Part shown: positions 19,455-28,247 of the stretch, piece after piece
Position numbering within the stretch: position 1 is the stretch's first letter
Layout: every line of letters begins with the position of its first letter
Source of the DNA: Geomonas propionica
GTDB lineage: Bacteria; Desulfobacterota; Desulfuromonadia; Geobacterales; Geobacteraceae
Reading direction: 5' to 3'
DNA: 64,000 bases
Assembly: GCF_016458235.1 (NCBI RefSeq)
Contig: NZ_JAEMHK010000004.1
Coordinates: 1-64,000 of the forward strand
Notes under the pieces: model-generated
Told to the model about the DNA's origin: nothing
Databases searched by the model: none
What the model saw: the letters and a program-made list of their open reading frames with translations, nothing else
Made by a program: the position numbers and the translations under genes

Positions 19455-20729
19455 TTAGAACAGCAGCTGGGCCTGGAGGCGGGCCGTCAGGTCGTCGGCC
19501 TTGTTCTTGTAGGTGTGTCTGTTGCCTATGTCTCCCTGGATTTTCAGACTGTGCCCGTACAGGAAGTAATTTACTCCCCCCTGGACCTCGGAGAGCATGT
19601 CATTGGCGAGGTAGCGATTAGGGTCCATCCAGGCGTAGCGCACAGCAAGTTCCAAACGCTTCGGGATCACGAAGTAGCCCGCCTGCAGATATGCGCCCCG
19701 CGCAATGACCTGCTTGTCCGAGGTCTCACCCTTGCCCTTAGCCCAGAAGTGTTCCCCCTGTAGGGACGCCCCCAGCCACTTAAACGCCAAGTCGACCTCG
19801 TTGCTGTCCACCGTTATTTTCTCCGCAGTGGTCCCGAAATACTTGGCCTTGACAGCTGTCCCCAGCCAACCGTTGGCATCGGTTACGAAGTTGGAGTTGT
19901 TGTTGTCGACGGCCGTGGTGGCGGAAGCGCCGCTTCCGGTGACGGTTTTCTTCAGGGTGTTCATGTAATAGCTGGTTCCCACAGAGACCAGTGGTTTCGC
20001 CGAGTACTCCAGATCGCCTTCGGCATATTTCATGTCGCCAAGAGGGTTGACGGTGAGCCTGAAGTTGTACGCGTTGTCGTCGGTCTTGTTCTTGGTATTC
20101 TGTCCGGCTCCGCCGAAGACGCCCGCATCGTACTTGACGATTCCCTTCATCAGGTCGCCGTGCAGATTGACGCCGGTGTCGTAACCCATCATGAAAGCGT
20201 TTCTGACGAATGAGCCGTCCACGAACTGCTGGGCCGTGTTGGAGGTGATCCACTGGCGTGCAAATTGGATCTTCTCCTGCCCCAGCATGATCTGCGCCTC
20301 ATCGAGCAGTCGGTACTTGATGTTCGCCGTCTCGATGGCCTTGTTCGGTGTGGAGGAGAGCATCGACCAGTTGTAGGAGAGGTTGTAGGTCAGGTCCTTG
20401 CTGAAGGCATAGCCGCCGAGCAGCGTCTTGACCCTACGGAGGTAGAACAGGCTGGTATCCGTTTTTGTGGGTTCGTCGAAGTTATCATTTTGGTACTGCA
20501 CCTGGATCTGCCCCCCCAGGTTCAGTTGGAATTTCTCATCAGGTGAGGTGAAAACGAAACCCTTCCCGAGCTTGTAATCGTACGCCTTGTTTTTCGTTAC
20601 CTCCTTGTATTCGGTTTCAGTAATGAGCCCCTTTTCCTTCAGGACATCCTCCACGCTCTTCGCACGGGCATCGTGTGCCGCCCCCATAATTGAAATCAGT
20701 CCGGCTGCTATTGCAAATTTACGATTCAT
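19455..20729 (-). CDS. Outer-membrane porin (OprP/phosphate-selective porin-like)
   Basis: About 424 residues. A signal peptide (FAIAAGLISIMGAAHDARA) is followed by a short helical segment with KGLITETEYKEVT, which is typical of OprO/OprP-like porins, then a long series of alternating beta strands (for example FQLNLGGQIQVQYQND) and a terminal strand ending in aromatic Phe (LTARLQAQLLF), the usual outer-membrane assembly signal. It probably forms a trimeric channel. It lies 93 bases below tcuB on the same strand, so it is likely the last gene of the tricarboxylate operon and would let the anion through the outer membrane. Substrate is inferred only from context. The ATG at 20729 has AAGGAG just upstream. 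Confidence 0.85.
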   Translation of the reverse strand: MNRKFAIAAGLISIMGAAHDARAKSVEDVLKEKGLITETEYKEVTKNKAYDYKLGKGFVFTSPDEKFQLNLGGQIQVQYQNDNFDEPTKTDTSLFYLRRVKTLLGGYAFSKDLTYNLSYNWSMLSSTPNKAIETANIKYRLLDEAQIMLGQEKIQFARQWITSNTAQQFVDGSFVRNAFMMGYDTGVNLHGDLMKGIVKYDAGVFGGAGQNTKNKTDDNAYNFRLTVNPLGDMKYAEGDLEYSAKPLVSVGTSYYMNTLKKTVTGSGASATTAVDNNNSNFVTDANGWLGTAVKAKYFGTTAEKITVDSNEVDLAFKWLGASLQGEHFWAKGKGETSDKQVIARGAYLQAGYFVIPKRLELAVRYAWMDPNRYLANDMLSEVQGGVNYFLYGHSLKIQGDIGNRHTYKNKADDLTARLQAQLLF

Positions 20730-20822
20730 CACGTCTCCTTATTTATTTTATGTACGGTTCAATAGCTGCTCCCTGTCATTTGAATCCTGACCGGGAAGAT
20801 ACGTCTGCGACCCTGCCGGGTG

Positions 20823-22010
20823 TCACTCCGACCCGAGGGTCGGCATGGTGCTCTTTTCGACCGCGTTTCGCAGCAGCGCCCCGAACCGGTAGATGCCATG
20901 CACGAATTTACCGTAGGGCATGGTCAGGAAGAGCCCCATCACGATGCCCAGGTGGGCAACCATGACCGGGCCGGAGAAGGTGGTCTCGCGCAGCGCCGTC
21001 AGCATGAAGCCGGTTAGACTGGCCAGAAACAGCAGCACGAGGAATCCGGCGTCCATGCCGTTTTGTCTGTGGTCCACCAGCAGGGAGTTGCGCCTGGTCT
21101 TCAGCCAGAGCAGTCCGGCAGGGCCGATCAGCAGCCCGATGCCGCCCAGCGACCCCAGAATGACAGGGAGGCTCCGGAGCAGCTCGAGCTGCGGGGCACC
21201 CGGCCTTCCCAACAGGGAGGCAACGGTCGGTATCGGGGGGGGGCCTTCCCATCCCAGGACGTAATGAAAGACGGTTCCCACGGCGGTTGCGGCAAAGCAG
21301 AGGGCGAACCCGTAAAACGTCGCGTGGTGGAACCGTCGGCGTACGTTCGAAGGGGTCTCATCAGGATAGGCGCAGCCGTCCTCGGCTCCGTCGAGATACC
21401 TGAGCAGCAGCGTGTCACTAAGAGCCTGGACGAAGGCCCCTGGAGTGACCGCCGGGGCGGCTTTTCCTTCGGTGTCCTTCCAGAAGCGGACAAACCCGAT
21501 GGCAAAGGCGGTGGCGATGAGGACGGCGACTATGCCGAAGGTGACGACCATGGCCTCGTGGGACATGACCGCGTAGAAGGCCCCTTTGACGTCGCTATGC
21601 GCCGCCAGGAAAGAGGCGGGGCCGCCGGAACCTAAGATGACGGCAAGAACGACGATCATGCTTGCCGCGGTGACCACCCCGGTCACCAACCCGTTTTTGT
21701 GGAACAGCTCCGCGAACATCCCGGGCCAGGCATACTTGCGGTAGGTCTCCAGCCTGATCTCGGCGAGCGTCTTCGGGAAGTTCAACTCGAATTCCTGCGG
21801 CGGCGCGTATTGGCAGGCGTAGTAGCACTCCGTGCAGTTGTGGCAGAGGTTGGCGAGGTAATTCAGGTCGCTTTCCTCAAAGGTGAGCCGCCGCTCCATG
21901 GCGGGGAACACCGCGCAAAACCCTTCGCAGTAGCGGCAGGCATTGCAGATCCTCATGATCCGTTCACCCTCCTGTACAAGTTCCGGTGAAACGTTGCTAT
22001 GCTTTGACAT
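20823..22010 (-). CDS. tcuB: Tricarballylate utilization-type Fe-S/cytochrome b protein TcuB
   Basis: 395 residues. The N-terminal soluble domain has two 4Fe-4S motifs, CNACRYCEGFCAVFP and CHNCTECYYACQYAPP. After about residue 100 come six or so membrane helices with conserved histidines that may bind haem. This is the TcuB/CitB arrangement: it takes electrons from the FADH2 of TcuA and feeds the quinone pool. Its start overlaps the end of tcuA by 14 bases, so the two are coupled. Confidence 0.9.
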   Translation of the reverse strand: MSKHSNVSPELVQEGERIMRICNACRYCEGFCAVFPAMERRLTFEESDLNYLANLCHNCTECYYACQYAPPQEFELNFPKTLAEIRLETYRKYAWPGMFAELFHKNGLVTGVVTAASMIVVLAVILGSGGPASFLAAHSDVKGAFYAVMSHEAMVVTFGIVAVLIATAFAIGFVRFWKDTEGKAAPAVTPGAFVQALSDTLLLRYLDGAEDGCAYPDETPSNVRRRFHHATFYGFALCFAATAVGTVFHYVLGWEGPPPIPTVASLLGRPGAPQLELLRSLPVILGSLGGIGLLIGPAGLLWLKTRRNSLLVDHRQNGMDAGFLVLLFLASLTGFMLTALRETTFSGPVMVAHLGIVMGLFLTMPYGKFVHGIYRFGALLRNAVEKSTMPTLGSE

Positions 22011-23391
22011 AACGTGCCGCCTCCTCTCCAGCTATCCGGCCAAATATCGTGCCGATGGTCATTCCTATCCCTGCCAGGTACCCCTTGCCCAGAATGTTCC
22101 CGGCCATGATCTCGCCGGCCGCGTAGATGTTCTTGGACGGCTTGTCATCCTGCATGATGACCTTGGCTGATTCGTTAACGGCCACCCCCAGGTAGGTGAA
22201 GGTGATGCCGGGCCTCAGCGGGTACGCGTAGAAAGGGGGCTTGTCAATCCTGCGCGCCCAGTTGGTCTTCGGCGGGGTGAGTCCGGCTGTGGCACACTTG
22301 TCCATGATGGCATGGTCGAAGGCACCGGGCTGGACAGCCCCGTTAAACTCGTTCACGGTCGCCTCAAGCGCTGCGGGATCGAGTTTCAGGAGTCCGGCGA
22401 GTTCCCGGATCGAGTTGGCTTCGACGGGAGGGAACACGGGGGGCATGAAGGTCCCCATCGCCTTGGAATCGATGATGGAGTAGCCGATCTGGTCAGGCTG
22501 CCCCGCAACCAGCCTGCCCCAGATCGCATAGCGCTTGGGCCAGAAATCCTCCCCCTCGTCGTAGAAGCGCTGCGCATTCTTGTTGACGACGATGCCGAGC
22601 GAGACGCAGTCGACACGGGTGATGATGCCGCCGTCAAAGCGCGGGGCCCGGGCGTCGATGGCGACGGCGTGGCACTGGGTCGGGTCACCGACCGTCTTTG
22701 CCCCCTGCTCCATGAGCAGACGGAGGATGTTGCCGTTGGAGTAAGGGGTGCCGCGGATGATGAAGTTTTCAGCCACATCCCCCCAGGCCTTCTTGAGCCA
22801 CGGTATGTTGGCCTGGAAGCCTCCCGAGGCGGCCACGAGAGCCTTTGCCCGGACCTCGTGAGAGAACCCCCTCCGGCTGAAAAGGGCCGAGGTAAAGCGG
22901 CCGTCCGTGATCTTCAGCTCGCGCACCTCGCTGCCGTACTCGATCTCCACCCCGAGACTCTCGGCGGTGCGGTACAGCGCGTTGACCAGCGCCTTCCCGC
23001 CGCCGAGGAAGAAGGCGTTGGTGCGCGACAGGTGTAAGGTGCCGCCCAGCGAGGGCTGGAACCGGATCCCCTGCTGCATCATCCACTGCATGCAGGTCTC
23101 CGACTGACGGATCGCCATACGGGCCAGGGGCTCATTGGTCATGCCGCCGGTCACCTTCATGAAATCCTCCCAGTACTCCTCTTCCGTGTAGGCATCCGTC
23201 AGCACGGCCATCGGGGCCTTGTGCATGCAGCGCAGATTCCGGGTGTGCCGGCTGTTGCCGCCACGGAAGTCCTTGGGGGCGCTCTCCAGCACCAGGACGC
23301 TCGCCCCCGAGCGGCGTGCGGATATGGCGGCGCAAAGCGCCGCATTTCCTCCGCCTATCACCAAAACATCGTAGATCTTTGAAAATTCCAT
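21997..23391 (-). CDS. tcuA: FAD-dependent tricarballylate dehydrogenase-like protein TcuA
   Basis: 464 residues of the fumarate reductase/succinate dehydrogenase flavoprotein family. The FAD-binding motif is DVLVIGGGNAALCAAISARR at residues 8-27, and the HTRNLRCMHKAP and C-terminal AGEIMAGNILGKGYLAGIGM segments match TcuA. In Salmonella TcuA oxidises tricarballylate to cis-aconitate. The neighbours (TcuB, TRAP transporter, porin) support oxidation of a tricarboxylate, but citrate-, aconitate- or other dicarboxylate-like substrates are possible. It is 66 bases after dctM. Confidence 0.9.
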   Translation of the reverse strand: MEFSKIYDVLVIGGGNAALCAAISARRSGASVLVLESAPKDFRGGNSRHTRNLRCMHKAPMAVLTDAYTEEEYWEDFMKVTGGMTNEPLARMAIRQSETCMQWMMQQGIRFQPSLGGTLHLSRTNAFFLGGGKALVNALYRTAESLGVEIEYGSEVRELKITDGRFTSALFSRRGFSHEVRAKALVAASGGFQANIPWLKKAWGDVAENFIIRGTPYSNGNILRLLMEQGAKTVGDPTQCHAVAIDARAPRFDGGIITRVDCVSLGIVVNKNAQRFYDEGEDFWPKRYAIWGRLVAGQPDQIGYSIIDSKAMGTFMPPVFPPVEANSIRELAGLLKLDPAALEATVNEFNGAVQPGAFDHAIMDKCATAGLTPPKTNWARRIDKPPFYAYPLRPGITFTYLGVAVNESAKVIMQDDKPSKNIYAAGEIMAGNILGKGYLAGIGMTIGTIFGRIAGEEAARYVKA

Positions 23392-23457
23392 ATTTTTGTC
23401 CCCGTTTAGAGATTTGTTACCGGTACGTTCCCGGCTGCCACACGGGCGTTCAATTCG

Positions 23458-24741
23458 CTACATCATCCCAAGCATCCTGGGGAGCCAGAGTGAGAGCGCG
23501 GGCCAGTAGGTGACGGTCACCAGGAAACCGAGCATGGCCAGAAGCCACGGCCAGACAGCCACCGTCAGCTCGGTTATCCCCATCTTGGTGATGCCGCTCG
23601 ACACGTAGAGGTTGAGCCCCACCGGCGGGTGGCACATCCCCACCTCCATGTTCACCACGATCAGAATCCCGAAGTGCACCGGGTCGATGCCGAGCTTCAT
23701 GGCAACCGGGAAAAGGATCGGGGCCATGATCAGGACTATCGAGGCAGGCTCCATCACGTTGCCGGCCATGAGCAGCATGATGTTGACCACCAGCAGGAAG
23801 CTCATTGGCCCGAGCCCCATGTCGATCAGCCACGCGGCCATCATCTGCGGCACCCCCTCCGACGTCATGAGGAAGGAGAACAGGACCGCGTTGGTGATGA
23901 TGTACAGCAGCATGGCGCTCATGTTCGCCGAGTTGAGGAGCACCTTGGGGATGTCCCGGAACTTCATGTCCTTGTAGACGAACACAGCGACAACAAAGGC
24001 GTAGACGGCAGCCATGGCGGCGGCCTCGGTCGGCGTGAAGACGCCGCTGTAGATGCCGCCCATCACCACCACGACCAGCAGCAGCCCCCATATGCATTCC
24101 CGGAGTGCCCGCAACCGCTCGCCCCAGGTCGCCTTCGGCATGCGCGGGTAGTTGTACTTGCGGGCGCGGTACCAGGCGACCAGGCCAAGCAGGGTCGCCA
24201 GGATGAGCCCCGGCACAACCCCCGCCATAAACAGCGTCCCGACCGAGGTGTTGGTTCCGATCGAGTACATGACCATCGTGATGGAGGGAGGGATCAGGAT
24301 GCCCAGGGCGCCGGAGGTGGTGATGATTCCCGCTCCGAACTTGTTGGGAAAGCCCTGTTTGACCATGGCCGGCAGGATGATGGCGCCGATGGCCACTACC
24401 GTGGCCGGGCTCGACCCCGAAACCGCTGCGAACATGGCGCAGGCAAGGACCCCTGCCAGGCCGAGCCCGCCGTGCCAGTGACCGATCATCGACGAAGCGA
24501 AATTGATCATGCGTCGCGCCACGCCGCCGTGGGTGAGGAAGTTGCCGGCCAGGATGAAGAAGGGGACCGCCATGATCTCGAACTTCTCGATACCGGTGAA
24601 CAGCTTGAGCGCGACCGATTCGATCGGCATCTGCGTCATGGTGAAGAAGAAGCTGAGGACCGTCAGGCCAAGCGAGATGGAGATCGGCATTCCGGTTATC
24701 ATGAGGGCGACCAGCAGCCCGAAAATAATGGCTATGTTCAT
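23458..24741 (-). CDS. dctM: TRAP transporter large permease DctM
   Basis: 427 residues with about twelve membrane helices, the standard DctM length. Diagnostic segments are SLGLTVLSFFF, VPFFILAGNFLTHGGVA and GSSPATVVAIGAIILPAM, plus the C-terminal NMEVGMCHPPVGLNLYV. DctM is the sodium-coupled channel subunit of the tripartite system. Its start overlaps dctQ by 4 bases (ATGA). Substrate is inferred as a tricarboxylate from tcuAB downstream. Confidence 0.95.
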   Translation of the reverse strand: MNIAIIFGLLVALMITGMPISISLGLTVLSFFFTMTQMPIESVALKLFTGIEKFEIMAVPFFILAGNFLTHGGVARRMINFASSMIGHWHGGLGLAGVLACAMFAAVSGSSPATVVAIGAIILPAMVKQGFPNKFGAGIITTSGALGILIPPSITMVMYSIGTNTSVGTLFMAGVVPGLILATLLGLVAWYRARKYNYPRMPKATWGERLRALRECIWGLLLVVVVMGGIYSGVFTPTEAAAMAAVYAFVVAVFVYKDMKFRDIPKVLLNSANMSAMLLYIITNAVLFSFLMTSEGVPQMMAAWLIDMGLGPMSFLLVVNIMLLMAGNVMEPASIVLIMAPILFPVAMKLGIDPVHFGILIVVNMEVGMCHPPVGLNLYVSSGITKMGITELTVAVWPWLLAMLGFLVTVTYWPALSLWLPRMLGMM

Positions 24742-25391
24742 TTCTGCCCCCCCCCCTTGCCGTTCTCACCCAACTGCTTGTTCTTCAGGTCATGCGGATG
24801 CAGGTTGTCGTCCATGTCGAGCCAGTTGATGTCCTTGGGGACCACGTCCTCCTCGAGCCCGTCCACGTGCGAGTGGTCGTGATGCGGGAGTTCGCCGGTC
24901 CGGATGAAAGAGCAGGCTACCTGCATGAAACGGAAACACATCAGGTACGAACCAAGGGGAACGGCGAGGTAAACGATCCAGATGGGGAGCTCCATGTCCG
25001 CAGACACCTGATCGGTGTGGGCGATGTGCCAGACGAAGTTGGCGCCGAAAGTCCCGACAGTGCCGGTGAAAAGGACGCCGGCCAGCAGCCCGAAAATGAT
25101 GAACTTGTTGCGCAGCCCGCTGTTCAGGCGGTTGATCAGCACGTCGACCCCGACATGGATGCCGGTACGCACGCCGTAGGCCGCGCCGAACTTCGCCATC
25201 CAGACGAACATGTAAATGCAGAGCTCCTGCGCCCAGCTGACGTTGATCGGGATCAGCACATCCTGGATCATCCTCACGGGGATGGTGCAGGCGAAGCGGT
25301 GGACGACGGAGATGAATATGACAACCGTTGCCGCCCCGATGAGGAAGGTGATGAGCCACTCCTCCAGGTTGTCGAGAATCTTTAATGGCAT
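24738..25391 (-). CDS. dctQ: TRAP transporter small permease DctQ
   Basis: 217 residues with four membrane helices and the DctQ signature around WAQELCIYMFVWMAKFGAAY and the GIHVGVDVLI loop. The C-terminus (about 55 residues) is longer than in most DctQ proteins and is His/Asp/Lys-rich (HHDHSHVDG). It scaffolds DctM with the binding protein. It lies 77 bases after dctP and overlaps dctM by 4 bases. Confidence 0.93.
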   Translation of the reverse strand: MPLKILDNLEEWLITFLIGAATVVIFISVVHRFACTIPVRMIQDVLIPINVSWAQELCIYMFVWMAKFGAAYGVRTGIHVGVDVLINRLNSGLRNKFIIFGLLAGVLFTGTVGTFGANFVWHIAHTDQVSADMELPIWIVYLAVPLGSYLMCFRFMQVACSFIRTGELPHHDHSHVDGLEEDVVPKDINWLDMDDNLHPHDLKNKQLGENGKGGGQK

Positions 25392-25468
25392 GGCATTTCT
25401 CCTGAGTTATCAGCGGTACCCGTCCGCTCCCGAAGGCCGGGAGCGGGGATCATGAGCGGTTGCACCGG

Positions 25469-26473
25469 CTAGAGCCTGGCCGGGTCGAAATTCGTTTCCT
25501 TGTAGATGGCCTTGATGAGATCCTTGCCGATCCTCCCCTCCATCTGCTTATGGACCGGGACGAGCGCCTTCTTCCAGGTCAGCCTCTCCTGCGGGGTCAG
25601 GAGGGTGACCTTGGTCTTCCCGCTCTTCTTGATGGCCGCCAGCGCCTCGTTGTTTTCTTTCTGTGCTATGTCGTTGTTGTATTTGGTCGCGTCGCGCATG
25701 GACGATTCCAGGATGGCGCGGATGTCCGCCGGGAGCCCGTCCCAGAACCTCTTGTTGGCGATGACCGCATAGCCGAGATAGCCGTGGTTGGTGACGGTCA
25801 GATGTTTTTGCACCTCGTACATCTTCTGCGTATAGATGTTGGAAAAGGTGTTCTCCCCTCCATCGACCACGCCGGTCTGCATCGCCTGGTACACCTCTCC
25901 GAACGACATCACCTGGGGTATCGCGCCAAGCGCGCGCATATAGGCGTCGGTGATCTTGGCCGAAACGATGCGCATCTTCAGCCCCCTGCAGTCATTGGGG
26001 GATTTCAGCTGCTTGTTGGCGGTCAACTGCCTGAAGCCGTTGTCCCAGTAAGCCAGGCCGACGATCCCTTTGCTCTCAAGCTTTTTCAGCATCTGCTGCC
26101 CTAGCGGCCCCTGGGTCACCTTGTGCATGTCCGCGTAGTCGTCAAACAGGTAGGGGAGTTCGAAGGCCTCAAAATCCTTCACTCCCATAGGCCCGAACTT
26201 GGAAAGCGACGGCGCCAGCATCTGCACCGAGCCAAGCTGCAGCGCTTCAAGCTCTTCCTTGTCCTTGTAGAGCATGCTGTTGGCGTAGACTTCCACCCTC
26301 ACGCGCCCTTTGCTGCGTTCTTCAGCGAACTTCTTGAACTGCAGCGCCGCCTTTCCCTTGGGTGTGTCGACGGCAACCACGTGGCTCAACTTGATGACGA
26401 TTGGTTGCTGGGCGTAAGCTACCGTCGACAGCGCCGCTACCATGATACCGGCCAGAATGATACGAAGTTTCAT
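25469..26473 (-). CDS. dctP: TRAP transporter substrate-binding protein DctP
   Basis: 334 residues. A signal peptide (IILAGIMVAALSTVAYA) precedes a DctP fold with IKLSHVVAVDTPKGKAAL and the KSPNDCRGLKMRIVSA loop, whose Arg normally clamps the carboxylate. The VDGGENTFSNIYTQK segment is also typical. It captures the substrate in the periplasm. It is the first gene of the operon, about 84 bases below the predicted sigma-54 transcription start. Confidence 0.95.
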   Translation of the reverse strand: MKLRIILAGIMVAALSTVAYAQQPIVIKLSHVVAVDTPKGKAALQFKKFAEERSKGRVRVEVYANSMLYKDKEELEALQLGSVQMLAPSLSKFGPMGVKDFEAFELPYLFDDYADMHKVTQGPLGQQMLKKLESKGIVGLAYWDNGFRQLTANKQLKSPNDCRGLKMRIVSAKITDAYMRALGAIPQVMSFGEVYQAMQTGVVDGGENTFSNIYTQKMYEVQKHLTVTNHGYLGYAVIANKRFWDGLPADIRAILESSMRDATKYNNDIAQKENNEALAAIKKSGKTKVTLLTPQERLTWKKALVPVHKQMEGRIGKDLIKAIYKETNFDPARL

Positions 26474-26513
26474 GACGTTCTCCCCTTTTTGCGTTGTAGT
26501 TTTCCCAGGTTAT

Positions 26514-26531
26514 GCCAAGGTTTGCCTTGGC
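26514..26531. promoter_or_regulatory. Inverted repeat in the dctP leader
   Basis: GCCAAGG, four bases, CCTTGGC. It lies within the predicted 5' leader, between promoter and start codon. It could be a small RNA hairpin or an operator; nothing identifies the binding protein. Confidence 0.35.
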
Positions 26532-26567
26532 GGCTCCAGGTACGTGACAATTTTCAAAAGGTGTATT

Positions 26568-26583
26568 AGCAATACGGGTGCCA
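26568..26583 (-). promoter_or_regulatory. Sigma-54 promoter of the dctPQM-tcuAB operon
   Basis: The minus strand reads TGGCACCCGTATTGCT, with TGGCAC and TTGC five bases apart and GG/GC ten bases apart. Transcription would begin near 26557 and run into dctP. The adjacent response regulator is a sigma-54 activator, which fits. Confidence 0.85.
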
Positions 26584-26662
26584 CAGGGCTAATGAACGCC
26601 AACATGCTGTATACATTATGGAAAATGGGTTATACCGGAAGGAGAAAACTGACGAAGGGGTA

Positions 26663-26766
26663 TGACAAACGTCGCAGCTTTTTTGCGTATGAAGCGGGAT
26701 TGTTCAGGTAAGTAATCTAAAAACTGGAGCTGTGACAATCGTCACTAAATGTCCGATCGTCACAGC
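26663..26766. promoter_or_regulatory. Upstream activator sites for the sigma-54 response regulator
   Basis: TGACAATCGTCA at 26733-26744, TGACAAACGTCG at 26663-26674, and GATCGTCA at 26755-26762. The outer arms GCTGTGAC (26729-26736) and GTCACAGC (26759-26766) form a larger palindrome. They are 80-185 bases upstream of the sigma-54 promoter, a usual range for an NtrC-type enhancer. The rest of this 352-base gap (26474-26825) holds the promoter and no gene. Confidence 0.6.
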
Positions 26767-26825
26767 AGTTGCTTTGCGGGATTTACCGGGAGGGGTCTAA
26801 AAAATAGTTTTGTCAGAGAGAGCTG

Positions 26826-28238
26826 CTATTTGCTGAGCGACTTGAGCCTTTTATTCAGCCCCGACGGGGTCATGCCAAGCAGGCGGGCCGCGATGGTCTG
26901 CTTTCCTCCGGAGCGTGCCAATGCCTCGTCCATCAGCAACTCGATCGCTGAGCCGAAGGTAGGAAGGCGCTCCATGCAGGCAAAAGGATTCTGATCCGGG
27001 CCGCCTACCAGGCCGGGGGGGGTACCTCCATCCGTAGCGCGTAGTGCCTGGTAAAAGGATTCGAGCGAGAGCACCCGTTCCCGGTGGGTGCTCACCGCGT
27101 CGAAGACCATGGCTTTGAGCTCGCGGACATTGCCGGGGAAGCTGTGCGTAGCAAGAAGCTGCGGTAACTCCTTCGGGGGAGTCGGTTTTTTCTTGCCGAA
27201 GGCGCGCGCCGCCTCCCCAAGGAAATGATCAAGGAGCGGCGCCAAGTCCCCTTTTCGTTCCCTCAAAGGGGGGATGTGGACCTGGTGGGTGCGGAACCGG
27301 TAGTAGAGGTCGCGCCGGAAGGTCCCGGCCGCCTGCTTCGCGGTCAGATCCTGGTGTGTGGCGACTATGACACGCGCCCTGATCCGTTTGGGAACATCGC
27401 TGCCGAGTGGAAAGTACTCCCCCTCCTGAAGCAGCCGGAGCAGCTTCACCTGGGAAGGAAGGCTCATGTCGCCGATCTCGTCCAGGAACAGGGTGCCGTC
27501 CGCCGCCTCCTCGATCATGCCCCGGCGCGCCTGGTCGGCGCCGGTGTAGGCTCCGCGCACATGGCCGAAGAGCGTGTCGGAAAAAGCGTTATCATCAAGC
27601 CCGGCCACGTTTACCGCCACCAAGGGTCCGCGGCAACCGCTGAGCCTGTGGGCCACCTGGGCGAAGAGTTCCTTGCCGACGCCGCTCTCACCGGTGATAA
27701 GCAGCGGCTCGGAGCTTCTGGCGACGGCCTCTATATAGGAGAAGATGGCGTGCATGCGCGAATCAGCAGTTATGATGGCGTCGAAAGCCTCCGGGTGCTT
27801 CAACTCCCCGTGCAGGATGCATTGGGACATCTGCCGGTTTTCCTGCTTCAACTCCAGCATCCTTATGGCCCGGACCACGCCGCTCACCAAGCGCTCATCC
27901 TCGGAGGTTTTCACGAAGTAGTCGTAAGCGCCGAGCTTCATGCACTGGACGGCCCCCTCGACCTGATTCATGCCGCTGATGACTATGGTGACGATCTCCG
28001 GATGCCGCTCGCCGATCAGCGCCAGCAGTTCCTCCCCACCCAGGTTCGGCATGTTAAGGTCGAGGAGGATGAGCTCCACATCTCCGGACTCGACTATCCC
28101 CATGACCTCCCTGCTATCCTGGCAGGTGACGATGTTGGTAATGCCGGACCATTCCAACGAAAGGGCGAGCGCGTCCAGCCAGGCAGGTTCGTCGTCCACC
28201 AGCAGGATCCTGAACGAAGGGTAGAGTGCTTTATCCAT
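26826..28238 (-). CDS. Sigma-54-dependent response regulator (NtrC/DctD type)
   Basis: 470 residues. A receiver domain (about 10-125) has acidic residues in LLVDDEPAW and the phospho-acceptor in LILLDLNMP near residue 60. An AAA+ domain (about 155-385) has Walker A GESGVGKE, the sigma-54 contact loop GAYTGA, and Walker B LFLDEIGD. The C-terminal Fis-type helix-turn-helix is IAARLLGMTPSGLNKRLK. It lies 9 bases after the sensor kinase gene, so they form a two-component pair. The likely target is the sigma-54 promoter of the tricarboxylate operon just downstream. Confidence 0.93.
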   Translation of the reverse strand: MDKALYPSFRILLVDDEPAWLDALALSLEWSGITNIVTCQDSREVMGIVESGDVELILLDLNMPNLGGEELLALIGERHPEIVTIVISGMNQVEGAVQCMKLGAYDYFVKTSEDERLVSGVVRAIRMLELKQENRQMSQCILHGELKHPEAFDAIITADSRMHAIFSYIEAVARSSEPLLITGESGVGKELFAQVAHRLSGCRGPLVAVNVAGLDDNAFSDTLFGHVRGAYTGADQARRGMIEEAADGTLFLDEIGDMSLPSQVKLLRLLQEGEYFPLGSDVPKRIRARVIVATHQDLTAKQAAGTFRRDLYYRFRTHQVHIPPLRERKGDLAPLLDHFLGEAARAFGKKKPTPPKELPQLLATHSFPGNVRELKAMVFDAVSTHRERVLSLESFYQALRATDGGTPPGLVGGPDQNPFACMERLPTFGSAIELLMDEALARSGGKQTIAARLLGMTPSGLNKRLKSLSK

Positions 28239-28247
28239 GTGAATCTC

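Noticed and set aside
26501..26540. A second sigma-54 promoter in the dctP leader (CTGG-N10-GC near 26530)
   Set aside because: It matches only part of the consensus and is downstream of the far better site at 26568-26583.
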